A stretch of 64,000 bases of DNA from Chondrilla cf. caribensis (GCA_964020155.1 OZ026555.1:3667295-3731294); one strand, 5' to 3'. Shown: positions 1 through 13,946, counted from the first letter of the stretch. Notes: generated by a model not told the origin, from the letters alone. A program made the numbers and translations.

Positions 1-684
1 ATGTATGTACATATAGTTTAGTTATTATCATAGTTTATCATTTTGACATTAGTACGTATACTTGTTTATGTTGCTTGTTTGTGATTTACATAATTAGAAT
101 GTGTAGTTAAGGTAATTTAATTATAAATTGCGAATGCATCGATACTTAAAATTGCACAATAATAATATATAACATACTATTATATGTTGCAATGAGAACT
201 TTACAGTGATACTGTAATTCCAGAAAATAATGTGTGATTAAAATAATATGTACGAATCATCCAAATCTGGAGTAGAATTATATAAATGCTATTATAAAAC
301 TGTGCAATGCCATTTTGAACACCAGAAACAAATAATGCGCATTTAAGAATGACGTTCTAAATAATGCGCCGGCAAATTTAAGTTCACATTTAAAAATACT
401 ACATTAATTTCCGGAATTACGGTACAACCCTTTATACATATTATATTATATTTACACCAATTATTATACACAAAATATACACTGAATCTCCTGTAATATT
501 CGTATACGTAATATTATAATGATATGTATTATGCGAACCTGTTATTAATAGTATTAACAATAAAATGTGACATATAGATTGATACATGAAATAATTAATA
601 ATTATTACAAAAAATAACTGTGTAATAATACAACGAATATGTAATTATGAAAATAATGATAATATGATGCCCAAATGATTGATA

Positions 685-861
685 CAGTGAAACCTTGCTA
701 ATCTGACACCTCTTTAATCCAACATTCTATCTAATCCGACCATTATATGAGGTACAGTCACCATACATAAGTATGGTAAGAGGTACTCCATAATCCAACA
801 ACCTCCTAATCCAACATTATTCTCAGGTCCCATTGAGTGTCGGATTAGAGAGGTTTCACTG
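685..861. mobile_element. MITE with TA target-site duplication (Tc1/mariner-pogo type)
   Basis: The 177-bp element begins CAGTGAAACC and ends GGTTTCACTG, a perfect 10-bp terminal inverted repeat. It is flanked by TA on both sides (683-684 and 862-863). It carries internal AATCCGAC/AATCCAAC words and has no coding capacity. A diverged relative with the same ends and words lies at 29839-30024. TIRs of this type with a TA duplication fit non-autonomous Tc1/mariner or pogo/Tigger elements; the superfamily is inferred. Confidence 0.75.
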
Positions 862-1081
862 TACTATCATTGATATCAATCTGAGCATGATTACTATAAA
901 TTAAAAAATGGCTGAGCTGCATGGATGGTCTTTCCTTGGTATAATCTCCAACCCGCTTCACTCAGTAGGCTCCAATCCTATGCACTTGTTTCTGATTGAT
1001 GTAGCAGACACAGGATGGGAGTGATTCTGCACAAAAGTACATATGAAATCAATGTATGTGTGTGTACATACATTGATGTAA

Positions 1082-1148
1082 GTACGTACGTACGTATGTA
1101 TGTATGTATGTATGCATGTATGTATGTATGTATGTATGTATGTATACA
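1082..1148. repeat. TACG/TATG tetranucleotide microsatellite
   Basis: ACGT units grade into TATG units over about 65 bp. GTAC/ATAC tetranucleotides of this kind recur throughout the window (for example 1855-1925 and 12345-12400), in intergenic DNA and introns. They produce spurious MYVCMYVCM-type open frames. Confidence 0.85.
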
Positions 1149-1987
1149 TGATGACATATGTATGTACATACATATGTATTGTACACATGCAAGATATCTG
1201 TAAGTCATGTATAAATTCAATTAATGTATGCGTTCAATATGTGCATATACAATACAGTGAATATTCATTAATCTGTCGCAATTGGTTCAGACGAAATTTT
1301 GGCAGATTAAAGATATTATACTGATCTTCTTCACATTTCCTCCTACCATTTGTGTAATTTGTGCGTTCTGCTTCTTTGAGAAACAGTCTGCGAGTATATT
1401 TTACGTTGTTGTTGGATTACTCAATCTGTAATTGGAAATCCACTTCTGCGTCATTGTCAAGTGAATTTTAGAGCGCTTTGCTGCTATTTTGCTCTACACT
1501 AAGACAATTCTTAACCTTGGCGGATTATCTGTAACTGAAGCCCATACAAACTAGGAAATTGATACACAGAAGAATGGCCGATGACGGAATTTAAGTGTGA
1601 GATGGTGGATAACTTGTATAGCATGGCCATACAAGCGAATTCTTTTCTTATTAATATGGCAGATAAACAGTTTGACGGATTAACAAATATTTACTTTACA
1701 TATGTTCAATGTCATCTGTACTACGAATGTGTGCTTCAGTATAAGTACAGATGGTATTCTAGAGAGATTTGACCGACCCTATATATAGCTGTACTCCCAG
1801 TTATATATGGAAGGAATGAATCCAAATGGTCAGCTAATGTCAAACTAACACTATGCATACATACGTACATACATACGTACATACATACATACATACATAC
1901 ATACTTACATACATATGTATTTAAGGTATGTACATACAAATGCATTCATTGACAATATACATACATACATACACATATGTATGTACA

Positions 1988-2367
1988 TACCGTATATTAT
2001 TCTCTAATTTCTTGTCAGAGTGAATTGCAGAAGAAAAATGTCATTTAGAGGTGATATGGAAATGACATCGTGACTGACAATTAATTAGGGGAAGTTTTTA
2101 CACTCCCCACTGCTAGTTCAGTGGGGAGTGTAAAAACCTGTTCTCCATTAAGTGCTATAGTATTCCACTATTATCTCGAATGCTACACAAAGACCAAAAT
2201 TGTGGCCAATCCAACAACCTAATTTGCTGGGATCTGAGATGATGAACAATTAGAGAGGTGACGACAAATTGGAGAATGCCATTTTCTCCATTAATTAGAG
2301 GTCAATCAGCTCTATTTTCATAAATGACAATAAATTAGAATGCCGGAAAATTAGAGAATATACGGTA
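1988..2367. mobile_element. TIR element (MITE) with TACCGTATATT ends
   Basis: The left end TACCGTATATT followed by CTCTAATTT matches the reverse complement of the right end (AAATTAGAG then AATATACGGTA). The element is 380 bp, non-coding, and contains several internal ATTAGAG words and a perfect hairpin at 2094-2137. The outermost bases resemble those of the element at 63120-63338, so the two may use related transposases. Confidence 0.6.
2094..2137. repeat. Perfect 19-bp inverted repeat (hairpin)
   Basis: GTTTTTACACTCCCCACTG at 2094-2112 is followed by a 6-nt loop (CTAGTT) and its exact reverse complement at 2119-2137. It lies inside the TIR element at 1988-2367 and is probably an internal hairpin of that element. 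No T-run or gene context suggests a terminator. Confidence 0.8.
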
Positions 2368-5300
2368 CGCACATGTACAGTACATTTAACATATGCAAAC
2401 ATGTACATACATACTTACGTACCTACTTAACATATACATTTAAAGGGCATAAAATTTTACACATTGACACATGCTTGATAAGAAAGGTCAAAACATGTAA
2501 GGATTCTAAGCGGCACCTTCGATTATGATGAGATGCAGGAACATACAGCCAGGAAGTCAGATTACAGTGAGCGTGATCATAACTGAAGGACTACTGTGCT
2601 TCCTGTATTTGTATGGCCACTGAACTCATAGAAATTACCCAAAATACACCCCAATCCATACAAGATCTTAAACTTACTTTAGTGTTCACTGTTGTTACCA
2701 CACCAAGGGTAATCATCAACTACAGAAAGAGCCGAACAGTCGACCTTTTAGACCTGTTAGTACAGTAATGTAACAGTATATAAAGCTATTGTAATTTAAG
2801 TACAACAGACGTTTCATACATTTTGCATTCCAATTGAAGAATGACATTCGGTTTATACCGTGACACTTGTACCCTAAACAAACACAGACGTCAGGTCTGT
2901 TGTCATAGCAACAAATACCGATTAGACAGCTGCAGTCTTCCCTGGAAAATGATTACTCAGGGTATTCACCATAATGTTCTCAAGGTTTCCTACTTGAGGA
3001 GATGAACATGTTCCCCCCTGGATTAGCTGAATGTGACAGGTTAGCTAATACAATGGACAGCGTGTCAGGTTACACGCTCCTCATACTGAGATGGATGGAA
3101 TCCAACTGAAAATGCCCCCCAATGTAGCACTGTTGGACTCCACAAACTGAACATTCAAACACAAACTGACGAGGTATGTATATATAATACATAATATAAT
3201 ATAACAAACATAGCAAACATAATAGCTGTGCTTGCAACACACATACAGGTACATATAATATGGCATTGTGCATATGTGAACACATATGTAAGCACACAGT
3301 TTGTTGCACATAATATTATGGTTGTTTGTTGTGCACATATATAAACACACAGGTAAACACACACTATTTATTGCACTATATATGTAAACACAGATACATA
3401 TTTGGTATTACATGTAGCGGCACAGTTCATTGTACATGCAAATACACATAGTGTGATGTACGTACATACACGTATAATAAACACACTTGTAAACACAGTT
3501 TGTTTACAAATGTCAACAAATTGATTATTGCAAATGATAATGGACATTGCTTGTTGTACACATAATATAATAAACACATTATTTGTTTTACATGTAAACA
3601 CATATACAGTATGTAGTTTATTTCACACACCATCACACATGACGCATGTTTGCTGCTCATGTCTGTAAGGGTACAGTATGTACAGTATTTGATTCATAAG
3701 AGCAAAATTTCTGTTCCAGGAGCTAAAATCAAACCCAAGCAGGAAGCATCTTCCGAACAGCAATTTTAAAGGAATGTAACCCAACTAAACGTTAAGGCTT
3801 GACTTAATGGTCTAGAACCTTCTTTCACGGTGTACATGATGAATCAACACCAAACGTAACAGTTGTCACTTGCATGAGAACACGGTATTTCCCAGTGTGT
3901 TTGTGAAAATAAGACCACATACCTCACATGTATTGTTGTCTTAGAGACAACTTCGTGGTACACAGCTACTTTCCCTACACCACAACCACAGGCCAAAGTC
4001 GGAAATATGAATACCCCCACAATTGAAAGCACGCAGGTGAACCGAAACTAATCACCAACAGGGTAACTGTGAAAACAAATACAGCGTATTGTTATCCACC
4101 ACTACTGTGTCTGCCAAACCTTTGCATTTCCCAGTATTCAGTGGACAGGTTCACTTCTGTATGTCCATGATATGGACAATCTGCCAAAATCCTCGCCCTG
4201 ACACATTTTCCTACAAGAATTTCATCAGATTAATGTGAATTGACAGTGCAGTCCATCTGTTTGAACACCTTTGATTGAAGAGCACACGCATGCACACGTG
4301 GGCCGCTCTGCGATTGCACCATGAGATGGGATAACCCTGCAATTACTGGACCACACCTGGACCTTTCACTACATGCAGCTATCAAACACAGACTGACGTG
4401 TACAGCATCGTCACCTCTTGCTTTGCTCACACACTCATTCCAGTATAATTAGCACAGACCATTAGTCTTGTGTAGCCAGACCTCCAATCGTCCATGTTTA
4501 TTCTACCATCCCCAATACAAAGGTATGAACATACATAATCTGATAAAATGAAACACTAAAAAAACTAACAAACATGCATTGGTAGTTTACCAGGGAATTT
4601 CCACTAAGATGAGATTTCCCCCACGTCTGTCCCCTTTGAACCTTACTGAAGGAGGGTGCAGTAAACACATACCTTCCTACCAAGACCTCACGGGATCATG
4701 TAACAAGATATGCAAATATGGAAACCACCAAGTACAGCCTCAGTTAGGTACACATATCGCAACCACTCCCCATACAATCACACAAAATCGAAGCAAGGCA
4801 TCGATAAGACACCATCAGTTATTGTTCGCAATTAAGTAAGTACGGTAAGTTGAGACCATCCCTCACACAACCACAAGACCAGCTACTGCATATTCAAGTA
4901 CAGGAATCATCCCATACTGTTCCTGTGAAGCGTGCAATAATGTACAATACTGTAAGTACGCATATCAAAACCGTTTCTCACATACTCATGATCACACATA
5001 CTGCTACTTCAAGCAAGTACATGATTCATCCCACACTGTGCATATCATGTACAATACGTATATCAAGACAGTTCCTGACATGATCACACACCAAACTGTA
5101 CAAGTGCAGCAATCATCCACTAATTTTATCTTCAGTGGGACCTTTGATCCCATGTGACTTCCCACCAATGAGGAATCAGTAACAATCTCACAGAATTAGC
5201 CACTCGTAATACACTTCGGGGCAGCCATATGAGAGCATTACATAAGAAATCAACATTACACATGTTTTCGTTCAACAACAACTCAGCAACTACACTGCAT

Positions 5301-5941
5301 ACACAGAAACTGTGTCAGATCAGTGAGTTGAGTACACACAATACAACCCATCTGTTACTATCAGTTTGATGGAAAGGTTAAGGAATTTCTGATCTGATAG
5401 AAATTTTCAATGGAAATTACCATGGCAACATTACATATAGTACAAACACGTTAAGACAACACCCTTGAGACAAATTGCTGTTCAACACAAACAACCCATG
5501 GTCTTCGCTTGGTTTGCTGTAGTAGTGTATAAGGATAAACAAGTCCTGATAAGAAGAGCATCTGATAGCAAGGTTTGACATTGTGGTCCTTTATTATGCA
5601 GTACGTACATCTCAATGAGTATCTACATAAGTATGTATAGTCTTAACATGTTTTCCTTTCATTTTCTTGATCTTTCAGAGCTCAAAGAAGAACTACACTT
5701 GAATGGGCTTTTGTTCTCCCTTTTAGCCCTTCACTGTTACATCTTACTCAATTTGATCACACAACAAATGTTTCACAAAAGATTGATTGCGGTGTGTGGT
5801 TTATTGGATTCACACATCCAATTAGTCCTCAACATACTATTGGGGTACCACCTTGTGGTCTGCACTGAGTGGCTTGTATGGAGTGACCTGTTTCAGTTGG
5901 AAGTTTCCCCATTTTGAATGATGCAATGTGTACTCCATGCA

Positions 5942-6310
5942 GGCGACCCATCAAGTACAATGTATTCCAGGTGGCCTGCCCATTACAATGTACGTCAGAT
6001 GACCCACCCAGTTCAATGTACTCAAGGTGACCCACCCAGTTCAATGTACTCAAGGTGACCCACCCACTTCAATGTACTCAAGGTGACCCACCCACTTCAA
6101 TGTACTCAAGGTGACCCACCCACTTCAATGTACTCAAGATGACCCACCCACTTCAATGTACTCAAGGTGACCCACCCAGTTCAATGTACTCAAGGTGACC
6201 CATCCAGTTCAATGTACTCAAGTTGACCCACCCAGTTCAATGTACTCAAGGTGGCCCGCCCAGTTCAATGTACTCAAGGTGACCCACCCAGTTTCATGTT
6301 TTCAAGGCTG
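5942..6310. repeat. 28-bp minisatellite
   Basis: About 13 head-to-tail copies of a 28-bp unit containing AATGTACTCAAGGTGACCCA. The central copies are nearly identical and the outer ones degenerate. No gene overlaps. Confidence 0.85.
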
Positions 6311-6399
6311 ACCTATCCATAGATTGAACATATACTTGTGGGTTGTTTTAATATGGGTTTGTATAAGGTGCTGTACACGTACACGGGCATTACAGTTGA

Positions 6400-6815
6400 G
6401 GGTGGAATGGTGTACAGTGCTGATAGTGTACAGCTGTCATGGTGTACAGTTGTGATGGTGTACAGTTACAGTGGTGTACAGTTGTGGGGTGTACAGTTGT
6501 GGTGGTGTACAGTTGTGGGGTGTACAGTTGTGGGTTGTACAGTTATGGGGTGTACAGTTACAGTGGTGTACAGTTGTGGGGTGTACAGTTGTGGGTTGTA
6601 CAGTTATGGGGTGTACAGTTACAGTGGTGTACAGTTGTGGGGTGTACAGTTACAGTGGTGTACAGTTATGGGGTGTACAGTTGCAGTGGTGTACAGTTGC
6701 AGTGGTGTACAGTTGTGGGGTGTACAGTTGCGGTGGTGTACAGTTATGGGGTGTACAGTTGTGGTGGTGTACAGTTGTGGTGGTGTACAGTTGCGGTGTT
6801 GTACAGTTGCCTATA
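6400..6815. repeat. 15-17-bp minisatellite (GTGTACAGTTGTGG)
   Basis: Some 25 copies of a GTGTACAGTTGTGG/GTGTACAGTTACAGTG unit. Because the array lacks stops in all three forward frames it gives long spurious frames rich in VYSCGVQLW. No start context or domain supports translation. Confidence 0.85.
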
Positions 6816-7889
6816 ATGAAGTGAAGTTGCAGAAAACATCACAATAGGATGGGTCTAAACACAGGCACAAAAAATGGGAGAAAGAGAGGCATCCTCAAAA
6901 AATTATCACAGACATTTCTCTCACAATCTCAAATACTTGGAATTAATGATGAGGGAGGAACAAAATAGATGGATTAGGGACTACTCCAAACGGCACCTGT
7001 GGAGCTGTTCACTCAGCATAGACTTGAAAGTATCACAGGAGATGGCAAAAGCCAACAAAACGTGACAACAAAACTGTTATTACGACATTGTTGTGATAGA
7101 GTGAGCATAGTAAGCAACTCATACATACTTGTGGTTATGCCCTTTGAACCCCACAGTGGATAGCACTCACACATAGGGTATACCTCTTGATGATAGTCGG
7201 CCAAGAATAATCCCTTGTAGTGTCATGAGAGGGAATGCCGGTAGTTCAAACCACAAAGAAACCTGGCACTTACTGAATGATGGAGTCAATATTTTAACAA
7301 ATAAAGGACGATGATTGTACAATCATAGGACTTTTGGTATGGGAGAGGTGGTCCTGTATCAGCCATAATGGCCTCCTCGAAATGTTGCAATCATTTTGCC
7401 AACATGTGACGTGCGTAATTGTCCAAAATATTGACATCAATCTATTAAGGCTTATCATGTCAACTGACTTCTATCACACTACATTGAACAATCTGTTGAA
7501 AATAATGTTTGAAGAATACACGTCTCCCACAACACAGGTGATGCTTGGAGGCTACATGTCACCCCTCAAACAAGGTGACCTTTCAAAGAGTGTACATTAC
7601 CCACAAACCAAAGTGATGTTCCAGAGAGTAGACATCAGTGTGGTCACCAGAATTGAAATAAAGAAGGGGACCTTTATGTGTGTGGAACATTTTTGAGGGG
7701 TTTTAATAAAGCAGTCATACAACAACGACGGCAACAGTACAATTATGCATAATAATCACTGTAAAGTATAATCAATATGTTATACACTACTCAACAGTAA
7801 AACCATGTTGATGTACATTGATCATTAGAAGAGGGGTGCAGGGGGTATTTTGAGTCATGATGAAGGGTACTTTGGGTCTCAAGAAGGGT

Positions 7890-8280
7890 TCTGTACCCTT
7901 CAAAAATGACATAGAGACCACACTGTAAACATCACCCAATAAGAAGGGAATGCTTCCGAGAGTACACATCATATACAAACCAAAGTGATGTTCCAGAGAG
8001 TACACATCACCCAATAAGAAGGGGATGCTTCCGAGAGTACACATCACATACACACCAAAGTGATGTTCCAGAGAGTACACATCACATACACACCAAAGTG
8101 ATGTTCCAGAGAGTACACACCACATACACACCAAAGTGATGTTCCAGAGAGTACACATCACCCAATAAGAAGGGGATGATTCCGAGAGTACACGTCAGAA
8201 AACAGCAAGGCGATGTCTTGGAGAATACATGTTATTCACAAATAAGGTGACGTTTTGGAGAGTACACTCGTCCCACACGC
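7890..8280. repeat. Minisatellite with a unit of about 38 bp
   Basis: Repeats built around CAAAGTGATGTTCCAGAGAG and ACACATCAC, with at least five recognisable copies and degenerate units extending left to about 7500. It gives a spurious reverse-strand frame. Confidence 0.75.
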
Positions 8281-9798
8281 ACCAGATGTGTCACCAGTGA
8301 AGTATCCTGTTACAAAGTGATTAGAGATGGTCACGATTGTCCTTCATGGTCGGTTGGTCACGAAAAGTGTAATTTCGGCTAATCCCTACGTATACAGACA
8401 CCCGAGTAAACACATTATACACCACACAGCTGAGGCTTCAATACCTAATAAGCAGAAGTACACATTATTGGCAACTTAGAAGGTAGTTACCCTCAAAGGG
8501 AAACTCCAATATATGAACACACTAAAATAACTAACCCAATGTAATAAATGTCCCCATGTAGTCTGGTATGCTGTGACTGTCCCATCAAGTTCCCCAGGGG
8601 AGAAAGATAGTCTATTCTGCTACGACAGTCTTTATGAGCACCACCTGGAGTAAGACTGTCTGGGTGTAATATAGATTTATTGATGAATTGAATAATTACC
8701 TATCAAACCTCACTGATGGTGCCAAGGTTTGAATTAATCTCTATTGCTGTCAGACTGTTCCTTCTTATCCTTGACCTGCATGGGCACTTGGTGGGATGGC
8801 TGTAGCCAGTCAGACAGGAGAAGGAATCGCCTAGCAGCAACGGAGATCAATTCACACCATGGTATCATCCATAAATTTTAAAGGGTAGCACATATGATAT
8901 GCATGCTTTAGAGTGATGCAAGTATTAACATCTTGTTGTTGAGGTTGAGAATTTGGATGTAATATAGATATGAGAAAGTTGGAGAGGGCAGGGTACGTCT
9001 CATCCAATCCAGAATGCAGTATAGATTCAACAGCATTTAAAGGTAAGTGGTCAACTCAGGTACTTTCAGTTTGATGCAGAAACCTGGTATGTGTTCATAT
9101 GTGACCAGTACTCTATATGGTTATTACATATGGATGTCACGCGCAGTGCTATGGTGAATCTTGCTGGTAGAAACATGACAAGTTTACTTTACTTCAATTG
9201 GTTTCCATGAACAGTACAGTACATGGGCAGGATTCCCACAGTCTTAATTGAAAAAACATGTAATTTTGAGCCAGTGTATTGTAGGATGCAACATTAAGGA
9301 ATATTCACTGTGCACAGTTGATGTGATGAGTGTGGTCTGCTCATCACAAGGGTGTGGGTCTGGTACCAAGATGCCAATTGTGGTGCTAGAAGCATTATCT
9401 GGGGTTTCAGCCACCAGATAACTGTTTGTAGGGAAACTAAATTCACTACAAAGATTCAGTCTGCATGGGATCACACAATACTTTGGTAAATACATAGGAC
9501 CGCTGGTTCCAGTTGGACGAATCTCTGTACTGTATTACTCCAGAATTAGAACCACCTCACAATTAAGACCACTTTGACCGGCCCTGGTCTCAGCTGTGAA
9601 GTTCCCTTGTGTTAAATTGTATTTGGGTTGTGGGGAAAAAACCCGTAGAACCACCGGAATTGTCCACAGTAGACGAATAAAAATGGTGTCGATCGACCGT
9701 GGGCGTGAGAACACGCGCGGCTCTACTCCAAAAATAGCACCAACGATCATATGTCATGGCCTATAACGAACCTGGGACTTCACCTGATCCGCGCAGAG

Positions 9799-9806
9799 TA
9801 TAAAAG
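9799..9806 (+). promoter_or_regulatory. TATA box of the kinase-F5/8C gene
   Basis: TATAAAAG lies 30-37 bp upstream of the first in-frame ATG at 9836. If used, transcription would start almost at that ATG, so initiation could instead be at the second in-frame methionine (codon 16, 9881). Confidence 0.5.
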
Positions 9807-9835
9807 CAGCTTCATTTGGGATCGCCGCACGATTT

Positions 9836-12800
9836 ATGCAATCGACGGATTCATTTCAGCGAAGATCCCCCAACGACACTATGCCGTACACCGAAGGCTA
9901 TCCAGGTGATCAGCGTGGCGAATACTTGGAAGACGTAAACGAGATTCCAAAGAACGTCCTGGGTAAAGGATCCTACGGGGTCGTTATAGAAGCAGAGTGG
10001 GAAGGAGTGAAAGTAGCCACGAAACGAATCCATGACCTTCTCCTTGAACACACTCCGGCGAAAGATAAGGCCGAAGAAGAAGCAAAGCTGCTTCAGCGTT
10101 TAAGGCACCCGAACCTCATCCAGTGTTTCGGCCATTACTACGACAGTCGTAATCGCCTGTGTATCGTTCTGGAACTGATGCACATAAGTTTGCACGAGCT
10201 GCTGAGACGAAAGGGAGGACCCTTGTCCGCTAAGGAGGCTTACGACATTGGGATAGACGTCTCTTCAGCCTTGAGGTACCTTCACAGCAGGAACGTGTCC
10301 CATCGCGACGTCACGCCAAAGAACATCCTTCTCACGGAGAACGGCAAAGCGAAGTTATCAGATTTGGGAGGAGCCAAGCACGTGTTTCACGTACACTCGC
10401 CCATCTACGCCACTCGTCAGCCGGGCACTCCCATCTACATGCCTCAAGAGGCTCTATTCGGAACGAAATACGTTCCTTCCTCGGTAGATGTGTATTCACT
10501 GGGAGTCGTTTTGCTGGAAATGATGTCGGGAGAGAATCCAGAACCAGATGTGAAAGACAAATACAAGCCCTGTGAGAACCCAACTGCCTATGGCCAGCCA
10601 ACTTTCATCCGTGTCCCCGAAGAAGAAAGACGTAAGAAGTGCTTCAAGAAGATAGCACAAGGTGATCCAATAAGGATAGTCATATTGCAATGTCTCAATG
10701 ACGAGCCGTCTGCAAGGCCTTCTGCAGTTGAAATACAGCAATGGCTGCAAGATCCAGACAGTGTCAAGCGCGCCTCCACATACGATGATGTCGTTGGACC
10801 TAGCAATCCATCTGGTCGTAGATATGTCAATGTGGTGAGTCTACAACACAGTACTGTATTTAGCTAATATATAACAATTTCTGCACTACATTATTTTCAC
10901 AAATTTCGCAAATCAGTATCAATTCATTTAATTACTGTAATCACATAAACTATATACACATAAGAAGGAACTGCATACATACACGATGGCTTACATCACA
11001 ATTAATACGTATGTGAATAACACCTATTAAATTATGCACTAGTATCATAACATGGATCTAGATATCAAAATAATATGTACTGGCAATTCTGTATCATTTC
11101 ACAACCTGCCCCACAAACACAGGATCCAGGTCCTCCACTGCCGCCTAAACCAAAGCAGACAAACCAACCAATCATCAGCAACATGGGTACCTCTAGTAGC
11201 CAAGATGAAGCAAGATACCAGCCTCTGATAAACATACAGGAAGGGCGTCACCGCCATCAGGTGAGACAAACAGTGGTAGCTATGTATATATTATGCAGTG
11301 ATAGGAAGAATGACATGTTACTGTAGGTATAGTTGACCACAAACCACAATATTGATTAATAGATTAAGTGAGCATATGACATTGAGATTGCATTAATTAA
11401 TCGATTAATTGTCTCAGCACTAGTCTCATATACGTACCTCAGTATTATGGACACAGGAGGAAGATACACACGATTCTTCAAATTGCATCAAATTGACTAT
11501 GCTCTCAACACAAACGTGGTGGAAATCTTGCAGCTCTAAATATATTGAATCATTGTTTAACTCTACAAACCAGTATAATGAACAAACAATTGTTGAATAC
11601 TGTAATGTATTAGTGAATGAAATATAACACCAAATTTATAGGCATTTAAATATACTTATCCATTATTTGTCCGATTTAGTCACAGAGCAAGCCCAATAAG
11701 GACAATGATACCTACGTTCCCACATACATCGATGGAAATCCTGAAATCAAGGATGACTACGGAAGGCCACGTTCGCAGGTGATAAGACGTGATCCGAAGA
11801 CTTACTATGGAACTCCCAATACCTCCAAAGATGGGAAAAAAACCAGATCGCGAGTTCAGTCCGTGATACAGAACCCTCCCATAGAACCTCTGTACCCGCC
11901 ATCCACAGACAGAATACCACCATCTATGTATCAGATTCCCCACTCTCAGCCCTCTCATCCGGAACCTGTAGCCGAGCTGCCACAATCCTCACACACAAAC
12001 ATCCCAATGGATGACATGTATGTTGAGACAGACGCACCTGCTCCCCCTCGAAACAGAAAAGATTCACCACCTCTCCCCCCACGGACATACACCAAGTATG
12101 TCCGCAGCAAGGGCAATTCAACAGACGAAGTGAGCACAGGGAGCGAGGAAGATGATGTCATGGATGAGCACGATTATGAGTCAATCGACAGCACGTCCAA
12201 TAGGAAGACCCTCACCGTTCTCCGAGTAACAAAAAAGGTAAGCTCTTTCACATCAGTAGTCTCACATTGACAGGGTTCGCAATTTACTGAATGAAAATAA
12301 TGATTCAAAACTACATATGTACATACATACATATGCATACATATATACGTACTTACGTACATACATACATACATACATACACATACATACGTACGTACGT
12401 ACACATACTCAGTAAAACACCCAGCTGATCTACTGTATGTACGTACATACACGACATACGTATACGTGCATAAGTGTATATAGCACATTTATAATATAGT
12501 GAATTGCATACATAAGTACATTTACTGTATGTACAGTAAATGATAATCAATGAAGTGGCAATCAACTGTGAATATAATATATACACTGCATGTACAGTAC
12601 ATATTATATTGCCAGTAAGAGTTGATGAGGTGTCACAGAAGATGAATTATTTTCTCCTGTGTGCTTTTGTAGAAACAAGGCTTCCTCAGGAAAGGAACTG
12701 GCTTCAACACTACTGAGAATGAACTGCTGGTAACAGACAACAAAGATGCTGGTCCTAAGTTGAACGTAACCAACACAAAAGGAGTATCGGGAGAAATACA

Positions 12801-13946
12801 CGAGGATTGCGTGATCACAGTGGATCCAGGTAAATATCAAATACACATTTTCTTGTATGAAACCAGAGAACATCTGTGTACCATGCACCCCAATACATAC
12901 CCGCACATACAGATCAGCAGTTAAAAAACATAATATTTACCTGCCTAAGTGCAAACATTACAGTTTGCACATAGTACACATATCTGTACATAGGTACGTA
13001 TGTTTTACCACATATAGTATGCATACGTATGTGAGCATATCTGACAGCAGGGCCCACTTTGGTCATTAATGAGACAGCGACAACGGTCAAAACACATTTT
13101 GGTGTATCTTAGCCAAATTTCCATAGGTTGCTCAATAGTTTACACTATTCTCGTTTCTATAAACGATCAATTTAACATGTAATACAAAATCCAGCATATC
13201 TTTGGAATGGAATAAGTGTTCACAATGCAGCAAATGCATGAAATTGACAAGTGGGCCCTTTTCTCAGATCCGCTCACATGTACATAACTAGTATGTGTGT
13301 ATTGTATGTAACCTCTAGTAGAGTACGTATGGCATGTAAGAATGCTGTGATTATAATTACTATGCTCACACATAAAAGTAGTACTGTACTAACTAGATCC
13401 CCTATTCATCATTCCACAGCTGTTGTACCTTATGTACAAGGAAATTCGCATGGGATACTGTATCAAATTCTGACCTGCAACAAACGCCAGTCAGTGTCGA
13501 ATGGCAACAAACTCAGTAAAATAAGTATCTCCCATTCCAGCTCGCTGTATGGTAACATTGAAACACTCTTCAAAATGCCATCCAACAACATAGTGGCCAC
13601 GGAGGACCCCGGAAATGAAAATCCCTACTTTCAGTTTGACTTTAAAAAGCATCGTTTGGTGGAGCTCAGCGGATATCAGCTCCAGTGTTCGGGACATGGT
13701 ACATACGGCCAGCCTCAGGAGTGGGAGATCCATGTGTCGCTGGAAGGGAAAAAGTGGCAGCGGGTGGCCCACGATGTATGGGAGAAAGAATCCCAAAGCA
13801 AGTACTGCACCATTGGTAGCAGTTTTCTCGGCCGATATGTCAAAATCATTCAAATCGGCCCGAATTTGAAGGGAAATAAGAAGTTCTGTCTCAGTGGCGT
13901 GGAGTTTTATGGGAAATTGTACAGTTCAGTCCAGGATGAGATTTAG
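9836..13946 (+). CDS. Protein kinase - proline-rich linker - F5/8C (discoidin-like) protein
   Basis: Five exons (9836-10834, 11123-11260, 11680-12237, 12673-12829, 13420-13946) have GT-AG borders and consistent phase and give about 792 residues. Residues 40-305 are a protein kinase with glycine loop GKGSYG (43-48), lysine VATK (K63), catalytic HRD (156-158) with N163, DLG in place of DFG (176-178), and SVDVYSLG in the C lobe. It therefore looks catalytically competent and resembles tyrosine-kinase-like or RIPK-like kinases. Residues 334-620 are a disordered linker with PPLPPKP and PPLPPRTY motifs (possible SH3 ligands). The last 150 residues resemble a cytoplasmic F5/8 type C domain: the EWEIHVSLEGKKW block, then RYVKIIQIGPN and CLSGVEFYG. 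There is no signal peptide or membrane segment. Substrate is unknown. Exon structure and kinase are secure; the discoidin call is by pattern. Confidence 0.88.
13050..13258. mobile_element. Possible MITE (GGGCCCACTT ends) in intron 4 of the kinase gene
   Basis: GGGCCCACTT at the left and AAGTGGGCCC at the right form a perfect 10-bp terminal inverted repeat around 189 bp of non-coding DNA, wholly inside intron 4. No clear target-site duplication is visible, so it could be chance or an old insertion. Confidence 0.4.

Larger units (their letters stand above)
1..9798. other. Gene-poor intergenic region
   Basis: I see no coding exon here that I can support. Open frames in this stretch come from low-complexity tandem repeats or have no recognisable domain. 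It holds TIR elements (685-861, 1988-2367), ATAC/TATG microsatellites and three minisatellites between 5.9 and 8.3 kb, listed separately. The stretch 3080-3660 is a degenerate AT-rich array of GTAAACACA-like words. From 8290 to 9798 I see nothing beyond AT-rich single-copy DNA and the presumed upstream region of the kinase gene. Confidence 0.6.

Noticed and set aside
1021..1203. Tyrosine/cysteine-rich frames such as MYVCMYVCM
   Set aside because: Translation of the TATG/TACG microsatellite.
6338..6847. Long forward frames rich in VYSCGVQLW in all three phases
   Set aside because: They are the translation of a 15-17-bp minisatellite that lacks stops in every forward frame.
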